From an uncultured Clostridia bacterium (GTDB lineage Bacteria > Bacillota > Clostridia > Lachnospirales > Lachnospiraceae), in NCBI GenBank assembly GCA_947088195.1, contig CAMUFS010000098.1, positions 1-9,560 of the forward strand: DNA of 9,560 nucleotides, written 5' to 3'. Positions 1 to 7,275 of this stretch are shown here, piece by piece. Position 1 is the first letter of the stretch, and each line of letters starts with the position of its first letter. Under the pieces are notes generated by a model. It saw nothing but the letters and a program-made list of their open reading frames with translations, was not told the origin of the DNA and searched no databases. The translations under genes were made by a program, and so were the position numbers.

Positions 1-1
1 G

Positions 2-853
2 ATCATCGGGGACATTCCGATCTATGTGGCTATGGACAGTGCAGATACCTGGGCGCACAAGGAGCTATTTCGGGTGGATGAGATGGGAGTGCCCACAGCG
101 GTGGCAGGTTGTCCGCCGGATGGCTTTTCCATTACAGGGCAGTTGTGGGGCAATCCGCTCTATAACTGGGAATATCATAAAAAGACAGGATATAGCTGGT
201 GGATGAAACGCTTGCGCTATTGCTTTGAGTTGTATGATATTGTGCGGATTGACCATTTTCGTGGGTTTGATGAATATTATACCATTCCATATGGAGATAA
301 AACGGCAGAATTTGGGCATTGGGAGAAGGGGCCGGGATATGATATTTTCGATACAATGAAGCGGACATTAGGGGATCGACCTGTGATTGCGGAAGATTTA
401 GGTTTCCTTACAGATTCTGTGTTGGAGTTGGTAAAGAAAACAGGTTTTCCGGGCATGAAGGTGCTTCAATTTGCATTTGACCCAAGAGAGGAGAGCAATT
501 ATCTTCCGCACACATATTCTCAAAATTGCGTGGTATACACAGGAACACATGATAATGATACAACAAAGAGCTGGTATGAGCAGATAGATGAGGCGTCGAG
601 AGAATATGCAAACCGCTATCTTGCCATTACAGATAAGGAGCATGTGACAACGGCATTTGTTCGGGCAGCGCTTGCCAGTGTGGCAGATATTGCGATTATT
701 CCAATTCAGGATTATCTGGAAATGGGTGGTGAGGCACGTATGAATACACCATCTACATTGGGGGATAACTGGAAGTGGAGACTTAAGAAAGATGTGTGTA
801 GCACAGAGCTTGCAGGTGAAATTCGAGATTTGGTAAAGTTATACGGCAGATAA
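2..853 (+). CDS. malQ: 4-alpha-glucanotransferase (amylomaltase, GH77), C-terminal part; 5' end outside window
   Basis: This is the last 283 codons of MalQ, open from the window edge and ending in TAA at 851-853. MalQ is a cytoplasmic enzyme that moves alpha-1,4-glucan chains between maltooligosaccharides during maltose or glycogen use. The first visible residues, IIGDIPIYVAMDSADTW, are a family hallmark. The three GH77 catalytic acids are present: Asp in RIDHFRG (codon 251-253, nucleophile), Glu in IAEDLG (codon 392-394, acid/base) and Asp in GTHDND (codon 551-553, transition-state stabiliser). The ending MNTPSTLGDNWKWRL is also typical of the family. The ATG at 26 lies inside a conserved block, so it is not the true start. 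Family members are usually about 500 aa, so roughly 200 residues are missing upstream. The acetyltransferase gene follows after 32 bases with no visible terminator, so co-transcription is likely. The identification is very secure. Confidence 0.96.
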   Translation: MIGDIPIYVAMDSADTWAHKELFRVDEMGVPTAVAGCPPDGFSITGQLWGNPLYNWEYHKKTGYSWWMKRLRYCFELYDIVRIDHFRGFDEYYTIPYGDKTAEFGHWEKGPGYDIFDTMKRTLGDRPVIAEDLGFLTDSVLELVKKTGFPGMKVLQFAFDPREESNYLPHTYSQNCVVYTGTHDNDTTKSWYEQIDEASREYANRYLAITDKEHVTTAFVRAALASVADIAIIPIQDYLEMGGEARMNTPSTLGDNWKWRLKKDVCSTELAGEIRDLVKLYGR

Positions 854-885
854 GAAGATAGGACCGCTGTATATAGGAGACTTTA

Positions 886-1410
886 ATGATTTATTATTCA
901 AAGGAGGCTCTGATTATTCGCAATATGGAAGATTCAGATGCTCAGATAATTACAGATGAAGAAATTGCACAAGGATGGTCAGTGACCGTCGAGAAATATC
1001 AAAAAAGGCTGGAGGATCAGAGAGCTTTAAAAGCGATATCTCTGGTGGCAGAGTTATCTGGTAATCCCGTTGGATATATCAATATTTATCCCAATAGTAC
1101 ATGGGGTGCATTTGGCGGAAAAGGTTATCCTGAGTTGATTGATTTTGGGGTTTTACAAAAATATCGAAATAGGGGTATTGGGACTTGTTTAATGGATATT
1201 GCCGAGAAAATTTCTGGGGAATATGCGGATATGGTTTATCTTGGCGTCGGACTGCACAGCGGGTATGGAAATGCACAGCGAATGTATGTGAAGCGCGGGT
1301 ATATCCCAGATGGCTCAGGTGTTTGGTATAATGATAAGGTATGTGAGCAATATAGTACATGCAGGAATGATGACGATCTGGTTTTATATTTGTGTAAGAA
1401 ATTAGGATAA
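886..1410 (+). CDS. GNAT-family N-acetyltransferase
   Basis: This encodes a 174-residue protein of the GCN5-related acetyltransferase fold, which transfers acetyl from acetyl-CoA to an amine; the acceptor is unknown. The key sign is motif A at residues 88-106, where a beta strand (DFGVLQKY) leads into RNRGIG (residues 94-99), the acetyl-CoA pyrophosphate loop, then a helix (TCLMDIAEK). Residues 52-67 (SLVAELSGNPVGYINIY) look like the preceding strands. YGNAQRMYVKRGYIPDG (about 126-142) is motif B, with the usual Asn, Ala, Tyr and 'RGY' pattern. The start is supported by AGGAGA at 875-880, five bases before the ATG. It lies 32 bases downstream of malQ on the same strand and is probably read from the same message, but this gives no firm clue to the substrate. 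It converges on the MATE gene. The family call is secure; the function is open. Confidence 0.9.
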   Translation: MIYYSKEALIIRNMEDSDAQIITDEEIAQGWSVTVEKYQKRLEDQRALKAISLVAELSGNPVGYINIYPNSTWGAFGGKGYPELIDFGVLQKYRNRGIGTCLMDIAEKISGEYADMVYLGVGLHSGYGNAQRMYVKRGYIPDGSGVWYNDKVCEQYSTCRNDDDLVLYLCKKLG

Positions 1411-1421
1411 AAAAGTGTGAA

Positions 1422-1451
1422 TGATATGCCTCCTTAACAGGGGGCATATCA
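1422..1451. terminator. Hairpin terminator between convergent genes
   Basis: A 12-bp stem with one T-G wobble (1422-1433 paired with 1440-1451) closes a six-base loop, TTAACA. It sits in the 58 bases between the ends of the convergent acetyltransferase and MATE genes. On the plus strand it is followed by the moderately T-rich AATTTATAG. On the minus strand a run of six T (plus-strand A at 1409-1414) appears eight bases after the stem. Neither tail is ideal, but placement and stem strength suggest a bidirectional terminator. Confidence 0.6.
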
Positions 1452-1468
1452 ATTTATAGTAGTAGTAT

Positions 1469-2863
1469 TTAATTATTATAAGTTTTTACTTTCCTGTTGC
1501 TCAAATGACTAAATAGTTTGTAGTAGATTACAAATAAAATAGATGTGACCACCCATGTCATTGGGTAACAGAAGGATACGGTAAAGATATTGGGGCGCAG
1601 TGGTGCGACAAAAACAATCCAGATTACGCGCAGCACACATACGCCAAGGCAGGTCATCGCCATAGGAATCCAGCAATCACCTGTTCCTCGAAGAGCACCA
1701 GATAATATTTCAATACATACATAAGTGAAAAAAGTTGGCACTAGAAAGTGTACAATATCAAGTCCTATTTGACGCACGACATCATCTGTTGTGAAGAGGC
1801 CTAAAATAGGGCCTCCTGCCACATAGATAAAGGCACTTAAAAATACAGATGCGGCAAATGCCATTGCGAGGCAGGTGCGGATTCCTTTTCGAACACGATC
1901 CAGCTTTTGTGCGCCAAAGTTTTGCCCGACAAAGGTGGTGATAGAGATACCAAAGGCATTGATGGTCATCCAAAAGAGGCCATCTATTTTTCCGTAGGCG
2001 GTCCAAGCAGCGACAGTATTTGTGCCCAAACCATTTACACCTGCCTGTATCACAACATTTGACACAGAATACATGACAGATTGTAAACCTGCGGGAAAGC
2101 CAATCTGGATAATTCGCCTTAACATAGGATAATTCATGTGAAGGTTACGAAACATCAAGCGGTAGGATTCTTTTGTATGAATCAGTATATAAAGTACCAT
2201 AATGGCGCTGGCAAGCTGAGAGAGGATGGTTGCCCACGCAGCTCCGGCGACACCCATGTGAAATACCACAACAAACAACAGATCTAATGCGATGTTTACA
2301 AAACAACCAACTATCAAAAAGTACAGGGGACGCTTGGAGTCCCCAATCGCGCGAAGAATACCAGAGCCAATATTATAGATTAGATTTCCGATAATTCCCA
2401 AAAAATAGATTCTCATGTATAAAACGGCATAAGGAAGAATCTCCTCTGGTGTTCCTGTAGCCTGTAGTGCAAAAGGAGCCAGAACAATGCCAAGAAACAT
2501 AAGGACAAGACCACCTGCCAGACAGAAGGTGATGGCGGTATGTACAGCAATGCTTACTTGTCTAGGACGTCGTGCACCGTAAAACTGTGAGATAATAACG
2601 GTGGCCCCGGAGGATAGCCCAACAAAAAAACCTACCAATAGATTGATTAAGGTTCCCGTGATTCCGCCTACGGCGGACAATGCTTCCTTTCCTACATAAC
2701 GCCCTACAATCATGGCATCAATGGTATTGTAGAGCTGTTGAAAAAAAGTTCCAAACAAAATAGGAAAGAAAAACAGCAAAAGCTGTTTCCAGATCACTCC
2801 CTCAGTGATCTGATTTCCGGCGGCAGTGCTTGGACTGCTTTTCTTTTCCTCTTTGAGATGCAT
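1469..2863 (-). CDS. MATE-family efflux transporter (NorM/DinF/YoeA-like)
   Basis: This is a 464-residue integral membrane antiporter, the usual family length, predicted to export drugs or other organic cations in exchange for Na+ or H+. After a short, charged cytoplasmic N-terminus (residues 1-25), hydrophobic segments run through to about residue 450, consistent with twelve helices. The two-fold internal repeat of MATE proteins is visible: GILRAIGDSKRP (168-179) matches GALRGTGDCWIP (389-400), and SQFYGARRPRQV (92-103) matches GQNFGAQKLDRV (313-324). LYNTIDAMIVGRYVG (44-58) is the typical first-helix region. The start is set by AGGAGA seven bases before the ATG on the minus strand. It lies 109 bases downstream of lhr on the same strand with its own candidate promoter, so it may be expressed separately. 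No regulator is adjacent. The substrate cannot be deduced. Confidence 0.94.
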   Translation of the reverse strand: MHLKEEKKSSPSTAAGNQITEGVIWKQLLLFFFPILFGTFFQQLYNTIDAMIVGRYVGKEALSAVGGITGTLINLLVGFFVGLSSGATVIISQFYGARRPRQVSIAVHTAITFCLAGGLVLMFLGIVLAPFALQATGTPEEILPYAVLYMRIYFLGIIGNLIYNIGSGILRAIGDSKRPLYFLIVGCFVNIALDLLFVVVFHMGVAGAAWATILSQLASAIMVLYILIHTKESYRLMFRNLHMNYPMLRRIIQIGFPAGLQSVMYSVSNVVIQAGVNGLGTNTVAAWTAYGKIDGLFWMTINAFGISITTFVGQNFGAQKLDRVRKGIRTCLAMAFAASVFLSAFIYVAGGPILGLFTTDDVVRQIGLDIVHFLVPTFFTYVCIEILSGALRGTGDCWIPMAMTCLGVCVLRVIWIVFVAPLRPNIFTVSFCYPMTWVVTSILFVIYYKLFSHLSNRKVKTYNN

Positions 2864-2905
2864 AATAATGTCTCCTTTTCTTATGGATAATAATAGATCC
2901 TCTTA

Positions 2906-2933
2906 ATTATAAAAGCTTTATAAGAATAAACAA
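2906..2933 (-). promoter_or_regulatory. Candidate promoter of the MATE gene
   Basis: Read on the minus strand, a TTGTTT -35-like box (2928-2933) and a perfect TATAAT -10 box (2906-2911) are separated by 16 bases. The predicted start near 2899 gives a leader of about 35 bases ending in the MATE ribosome binding site. The -35 box is only a partial match, so confidence rests mainly on the -10 box and position. Confidence 0.5.
2907..2923. repeat. AT-rich inverted repeat overlapping the MATE -10 box
   Basis: TTATAAA and TTTATAA form perfect 7-bp arms around a three-base centre (AGC). The repeat covers most of the -10 box and runs into the spacer of the candidate MATE promoter, a placement usual for a repressor operator. 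AT-rich palindromes of this size also arise by chance in such DNA. Confidence 0.35.
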
Positions 2934-2972
2934 TGGAATATTTGATAAAAACTATAGTAGAAAACACATAAA

Positions 2973-5900
2973 CTATGTTCGATATAGAACATAATCTTGT
3001 ATTTCATGTGTAAAGCCAGCATGTTTTAATGCTTCTTGTGCAGTGTCTGGGTATTCTTTTATCACTATACGCCGAAGAGTAGGAAAGATTTTTCCTCTTT
3101 TATATTCTTCAGCAAATAGGAGAAGGCTCTTTTCCAGATGCTTTTCATCAAACACGCGAAGCTTTTTTCCTTGGCGCTCTAAAACGATCACGGGTGCTCC
3201 ACCATGGCAGGCGATGGCAGTTCCCGGCACGTTGAGAAAGTTTTTTCCTTCCCTGTGGGGTAATATCTTTCCCCAGCATTGAGCGGGATCGGTAGCATGA
3301 ATCCAAATTAGAGCTTTGGAAGGAGATTTTAATGAGCGGATTACCGTTTTATAGTCTTTTTCTCTGACAAATTGTGCACCGGACAAGCCCTCGACAAAAT
3401 AACCTCTTCTTGCCCGCCCAGTATATTCCCATATACGCAGGACAGATAACGCTTCCTGCCAAGAAAAATGGCAGGCAGATGCCGTTTCTTTGCAAACGAT
3501 TAGATATTGATCAAAGCATTGGGATAATTTTGCCTCTGTTGTCTGTGGCTTAAGCGGTTTTACAATATCCCATCTTCCTGCGCGCAGTGCTTTTACATGC
3601 ATATTGGCACGCTGTTTTGCAGTGGATTTTTTTATTTTTTCCCAAGCAAGCCATTGGCGTACAGGGATATAGCTGTCTGCATAGACAAGCCCCTGTTCCA
3701 TAAGGGAAAGCAGAGTGTCATAGGGGGACTCTCCGGGAAGTAGGCCATTTAAGGATTGTAAAAAGCTGGCACCACGTTTTTGTAACGCTTCCAGTATAAT
3801 CTGTTCATTTTTTGTCAGTGTGTCGGTGGGCAGCGAGATCTCAGCTTCCCAGTCTATCTCTTCTTGATAATCAAACAGCAGGCATCCAGTGGCGTCCATA
3901 TGCCAGAATAGTTCACCTTCGGCTAGGTAGGAATCTAGCATGGCTTCTTTGTAATGGAACAGTCGGCTAGGAAGAAGGACTTCTTCCCAGAGAGAGACAG
4001 GAAGTGCTGTTTTTGCATATTGCTTGAGTGTATGAATAAGGTTTTCTTTATCAGGCATACTGGATTCTGTGCGGGACAGAAGGAGCGCCGCATAGGATTC
4101 GGCAGGACGAGTCTGTATTTCTTCCCGGCGATTTTTTAGCGTCTGTATCTTGGCTCTTTGGTATAATGTAGCATGGTAGTAGAGTGTGTTATGCTTTACT
4201 ACTTCTTTTTGTTGACAAAGTGTTTCAAGTAGTGTTTTGGCAAGGGTTTCTTCTATGCCATAGCGCTGTGCAATGCCATAGGCATCAGAGGCACCTCGGT
4301 AGCGCAGCATACGCCGTATAATATGGAGTAGCTCTTGTGGATAGGATGATTCTGGAGAAATAGTAGAAAGCGTGGTTTCTTCCAGTGCAGTGGCATAGGC
4401 TTCATAGTGTTCCGCAGCGATCCAAAGTCCTTGCTCTAAATATATGGCGCGTCCTTCCTTGGCAAGTGCATCCAGCCACTCAACAGGGACAGAAAGGTCG
4501 CCAGCAGCGAGATCACCTTCTGTCATCAGGAGCGAATGGAGCTGTTTTTCATCTTTTGGAAGATTTTCCCGTTCTTGAATTTTTGTTAATTCTTGATGGG
4601 ATGGAGAGAGAAGTGATTGCTCTTGCTTCAACGCTTCCTCCACGGCATGGTAGATGCCGCGGGGAGTGGGAGCATAATCATACATAACAGCGGCTTCTTG
4701 TCCCCACTGAAGAGGCAGGGACATAGGTGAGGGAATGTCAGTGTAAAATTCGTGTATCTGAATGGCACCAGATTGGATATCACATAACAGATCATATACA
4801 CCTTTAGCATCCCATAATTCCTGCATACATTCTCGTCTTGTTTCTCGGATAAGTGGATGATCTTTCTCAAGAATCATCTGTTCCAGCATCTCAGAGCTTT
4901 TTAGGCGCTGCATCCAGAGAGGATGGCGGCTGTTTTTCTTGACGCCCATCATAAGTGCGCGCCCGCAGTTGTAGCGAAAAGCTATATTGAAAATAGGAGT
5001 GGATGGTAGCAAAATCTCTAGTTGCTTTAAGCAGGTATCCGGCTCCATATATGTAAGGATGCCTTCTGGAAGTGAGCGGCTTCCGTAGGAATAGAGAAGA
5101 AAGCCATCCTCTTCGTCCACGCAGCCGGTTTCTATATGAAACTGATCTTTTGCTGTCTGTGCTGCCAATAGTGCAAGTGGTGCGTTGATTCGCCTGCCAA
5201 AGATAGAGTGAACCATAATTTGGCTGTTTCCAGAGGAATCTTTAAAATGCTCTACAAGTAAGGTCTTGTTATCGGGAAGGCTGCCTGTAGCATGTATTTG
5301 CCGTTCCAGATAGCCAGAGGCAAGCGTGACTGCCGCGTCATTTAGCCCTAACGCTTTCAGGGCATCCGGCAATTTTTTGTCTTCGTATGCTTGCTGGAGA
5401 GAGTGAAGAATATGTCCAAATTCTTCACCAGTACGTTTGTCTCTTCCTTTGATCTCACCCTTCCAGAAGGGAAGTCTGGCTCCCTCGATCGGCGCTTGCG
5501 TCACAGTGACAGTATCGCGGCTGATATGGAGGACTCTCCACGCAAAGGAGCCAAGGATAAAACGATCTCCCTTCTGCGTTTCGTAGACGAATTCTTCATC
5601 GACTTCACCGAGCTTTATACCTTCTTCGGTTCTTACGGTGTACAGTCCTTTGTCTGGGATGGTTCCACCAGCAGAAATGGCGAGCATCCGGCTGTAGCCA
5701 TCTCCCTCCACTCGTTCATGGATTCTGTCATAAAGGATTCTGGGACGCACAGGGATATCTTTGTTATGCTCATAATCTCCTGCAAGCATACGAAGGACCG
5801 ATTCTACATCCTCCTTAGTAATGTTGCGAAAAGGCCATGCACGCGGAAGCAGATCCATCACCTCAGAAAGCGTATAACTTCGAAATGCAGCCATAGACAC

Positions 5901-7112
5901 TAAATGCTGTGCTAAAATATCCAGACACTGGGATGGGGGATTAAGCTGTTCAACCTTGCCTTTTCTGGCAAGCTCAGCGGTCATTCCACTGCTTACACAC
6001 TCGGCTGCTGTTCTGGGAAATAGATACATAACACTAACTCTGCCCGGATTGTGTCCCGCTCGTCCCAGTCTCTGTAAGGTGCTGGAAATGGTGCGTGGAC
6101 AGCCAATCTGAAGCACCTGATCGATCTCTCCCACATCAATGCCAAGCTCCATGGAGGAGGTGGCACATAGAAGTCTTAATTGCCCATCTCGCAGAGAGAG
6201 CTCTGTCTCGGCGCGCTGCTCTTTGGATAAGCTCCCATGATGTACTCTTGCAAAACCATCGCCGCCAAGAAGATTGACATAGTAAGCGAGCTTTTCGGCA
6301 TATCTTCTTCCTTCCACAAAAGCGATTACACTGCGGTTCCCCAGACAATATTGGTACACCAACGCACTTAATTTTTCCCATACAGGATCTTTTTTTCTAC
6401 CAACACTATCAGCATATGGACTTAGTATGGCAAGCTGTATATCTTTTTGCATGGTGGGTGCAGCGATCTGCACTTCTTCAGGTGCAAGGTATTCGGCAGC
6501 GGCGGAGAGCGGTTCTATCGTTGCAGACAGTCCTATTCGTTGAAGAGGCTGTCCACACAGAGCGTCCAGACGGGCGAGAGACAGCATTAGGTGTGCGCCT
6601 CGTTTTGTGTCAATAAGAGCATGAAGCTCATCCAATATAATAGCTTTTGCTGTGGCAAGTACATTTTGTCCCGTTTTGCTGGTAAGCATTAGGTAGAGAG
6701 ATTCCGGCGTAATAATAAGAATATGAGGAGGCTTTCGAATCATCTGCTGCCGCTCTTTTTGTGTGGTATCCCCAGTTCTTATACCAATGGAGATATTTGC
6801 ATCCGCACCAATCCCCGCAAGAGGGCGCCTTAGGTTTTCTCGTATATCGGAGGCAAGGGATTTTAGTGGAGAGACATAAATTAGTTGTAATTCTTGCTTT
6901 AATATACCGCTTTCTGCTTGTTGCTTCATTCGATCTAGAAATACGAGAAAGGCAGAGAGAGTTTTTCCAGTTCCTGTGGGTGCGGACACCAGAGTATGTT
7001 TTCCGGCGGATATCATCTGCCATGCTTCCTTTTGAACAGGGGTCGGTTCGCCAAGAGTGGTGCGAAACCAATAAGCAGTCTGTTGATTAAAGAGCTCTAA
7101 TACATCCTTCAT
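2973..7112 (-). CDS. lhr: Lhr-type superfamily 2 DNA helicase (large helicase-related protein)
   Basis: This is a 1379-residue ATP-dependent 3'-5' single-strand DNA translocase and helicase of the Lhr family, tied to DNA repair in other bacteria. The N-terminal RecA pair carries motif I APTGTGKT (44-51), Ia YVSPLKSLASDI (79-90), motif II DELH (161-164), motif III SAT (196-198) and motif VI QRLGRAGHNPG (347-357). Lhr-specific signatures follow: NPPSQCLDILAQHLVSMAA (391-409), LGEVDEEFVYE with GDRFILGSFAW (501-525), MVHSIFGRRINAP (633-645), and RETRRECMQELWDAKG leading to IPSPM (756-797), which closes the Lhr core near residue 815. The remaining 560 or so residues match the position of the Lhr C-terminal domain, a stacked winged-helix region that in E. 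coli Lhr carries uracil-DNA glycosylase activity. I cannot confirm that activity here. The E. coli protein is 1538 aa, so this one is somewhat shorter. GGAGGG eight bases before the ATG and a strong promoter support the start. The family call is very secure. Confidence 0.95.
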   Translation of the reverse strand: MKDVLELFNQQTAYWFRTTLGEPTPVQKEAWQMISAGKHTLVSAPTGTGKTLSAFLVFLDRMKQQAESGILKQELQLIYVSPLKSLASDIRENLRRPLAGIGADANISIGIRTGDTTQKERQQMIRKPPHILIITPESLYLMLTSKTGQNVLATAKAIILDELHALIDTKRGAHLMLSLARLDALCGQPLQRIGLSATIEPLSAAAEYLAPEEVQIAAPTMQKDIQLAILSPYADSVGRKKDPVWEKLSALVYQYCLGNRSVIAFVEGRRYAEKLAYYVNLLGGDGFARVHHGSLSKEQRAETELSLRDGQLRLLCATSSMELGIDVGEIDQVLQIGCPRTISSTLQRLGRAGHNPGRVSVMYLFPRTAAECVSSGMTAELARKGKVEQLNPPSQCLDILAQHLVSMAAFRSYTLSEVMDLLPRAWPFRNITKEDVESVLRMLAGDYEHNKDIPVRPRILYDRIHERVEGDGYSRMLAISAGGTIPDKGLYTVRTEEGIKLGEVDEEFVYETQKGDRFILGSFAWRVLHISRDTVTVTQAPIEGARLPFWKGEIKGRDKRTGEEFGHILHSLQQAYEDKKLPDALKALGLNDAAVTLASGYLERQIHATGSLPDNKTLLVEHFKDSSGNSQIMVHSIFGRRINAPLALLAAQTAKDQFHIETGCVDEEDGFLLYSYGSRSLPEGILTYMEPDTCLKQLEILLPSTPIFNIAFRYNCGRALMMGVKKNSRHPLWMQRLKSSEMLEQMILEKDHPLIRETRRECMQELWDAKGVYDLLCDIQSGAIQIHEFYTDIPSPMSLPLQWGQEAAVMYDYAPTPRGIYHAVEEALKQEQSLLSPSHQELTKIQERENLPKDEKQLHSLLMTEGDLAAGDLSVPVEWLDALAKEGRAIYLEQGLWIAAEHYEAYATALEETTLSTISPESSYPQELLHIIRRMLRYRGASDAYGIAQRYGIEETLAKTLLETLCQQKEVVKHNTLYYHATLYQRAKIQTLKNRREEIQTRPAESYAALLLSRTESSMPDKENLIHTLKQYAKTALPVSLWEEVLLPSRLFHYKEAMLDSYLAEGELFWHMDATGCLLFDYQEEIDWEAEISLPTDTLTKNEQIILEALQKRGASFLQSLNGLLPGESPYDTLLSLMEQGLVYADSYIPVRQWLAWEKIKKSTAKQRANMHVKALRAGRWDIVKPLKPQTTEAKLSQCFDQYLIVCKETASACHFSWQEALSVLRIWEYTGRARRGYFVEGLSGAQFVREKDYKTVIRSLKSPSKALIWIHATDPAQCWGKILPHREGKNFLNVPGTAIACHGGAPVIVLERQGKKLRVFDEKHLEKSLLLFAEEYKRGKIFPTLRRIVIKEYPDTAQEALKHAGFTHEIQDYVLYRT
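2974..2993. repeat. Inverted repeat at the 3' end of lhr
   Basis: TATGTTC and GAACATA are perfect 7-bp arms around a six-base centre. The repeat covers the last six codons and the stop codon of lhr. On the minus strand it is followed by GTTTATGTGTTTTC, which is T-rich but lacks a clean T-run, so it is at best a weak terminator of lhr. It also lies about 40 bases upstream of the MATE -35 box and could instead be a regulator site for that gene. Confidence 0.35.
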
Positions 7113-7120
7113 CTATTTTT

Positions 7121-7126
7121 CCCTCC
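7121..7126 (-). promoter_or_regulatory. Ribosome binding site of lhr
   Basis: On the minus strand GGAGGG stands eight bases before the ATG of lhr. It fixes this start over later in-frame ATG codons and leaves conserved Lhr N-terminal residues (FNQQTAYWFRTTLGEPTPVQ) inside the protein. Confidence 0.75.
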
Positions 7127-7157
7127 ATAAAAATTTATGTGCACAAGATTCTTTTGC

Positions 7158-7187
7158 ATCATATACCTGTTTTCCTATCTTTGTCAA
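7158..7187 (-). promoter_or_regulatory. Probable sigma-A-type promoter of lhr
   Basis: Read on the minus strand, a perfect TTGACA -35 box (7182-7187) is followed after 18 bases by TATGAT (7158-7163), five of six matches to the -10 consensus. Transcription would start near 7151, giving a leader of about 40 bases that contains the lhr ribosome binding site. It is the best housekeeping promoter in the window. I see no GAAC-N4-GTTC LexA box around it. Confidence 0.7.
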
Positions 7188-7220
7188 TGGTCGTTTTCTA
7201 CATGAAAAGGCAGATATTAT

Positions 7221-7244
7221 CCATTTTCTATAAAAAGAAGATGG
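7221..7244. promoter_or_regulatory. Operator-like inverted repeat upstream of the GH127 gene
   Basis: CCATTTTCT (7221-7229) and AGAAGATGG (7236-7244) are 9-base arms around a six-base spacer, with only one non-Watson-Crick position (a T-G pair). It is centred about 43 bases before the GH127 start codon. Weak -10-like sequences lie on both sides (TATTAT at 7215-7220 and TAAGAT at 7247-7252), but no convincing -35 box pairs with either. Size and place fit a dimeric repressor site controlling a sugar-use gene. This is inference. Confidence 0.4.
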
Positions 7245-7264
7245 TGTAAGATAGAATCAAAAAA

Positions 7265-7270
7265 AGGAGG
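7265..7270 (+). promoter_or_regulatory. Strong ribosome binding site of the GH127 gene
   Basis: A perfect AGGAGG lies five bases before the ATG at 7276 and fixes the GH127 start. Confidence 0.8.
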
Positions 7271-7275
7271 CTTCT

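Noticed and set aside
26..853. Full malQ gene starting at the ATG at 26
   Set aside because: The frame is open to the window edge and the conserved GDIPIYVA block lies before this ATG, so it is an internal methionine.
1079..1447. 122-codon minus-strand open frame over the acetyltransferase gene
   Set aside because: It is antisense to a well-supported GNAT gene and its product resembles no known family.
5391..5903. 170-codon plus-strand open frame inside lhr
   Set aside because: It lies entirely antisense to conserved Lhr core sequence, uses a TTG start, and has no recognisable motif. It is a shadow of the real gene.
7158..7187. LexA/SOS box at the lhr promoter
   Set aside because: No GAAC-N4-GTTC pattern is present in the divergent region. 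DNA-damage control of lhr is therefore not supported by sequence.
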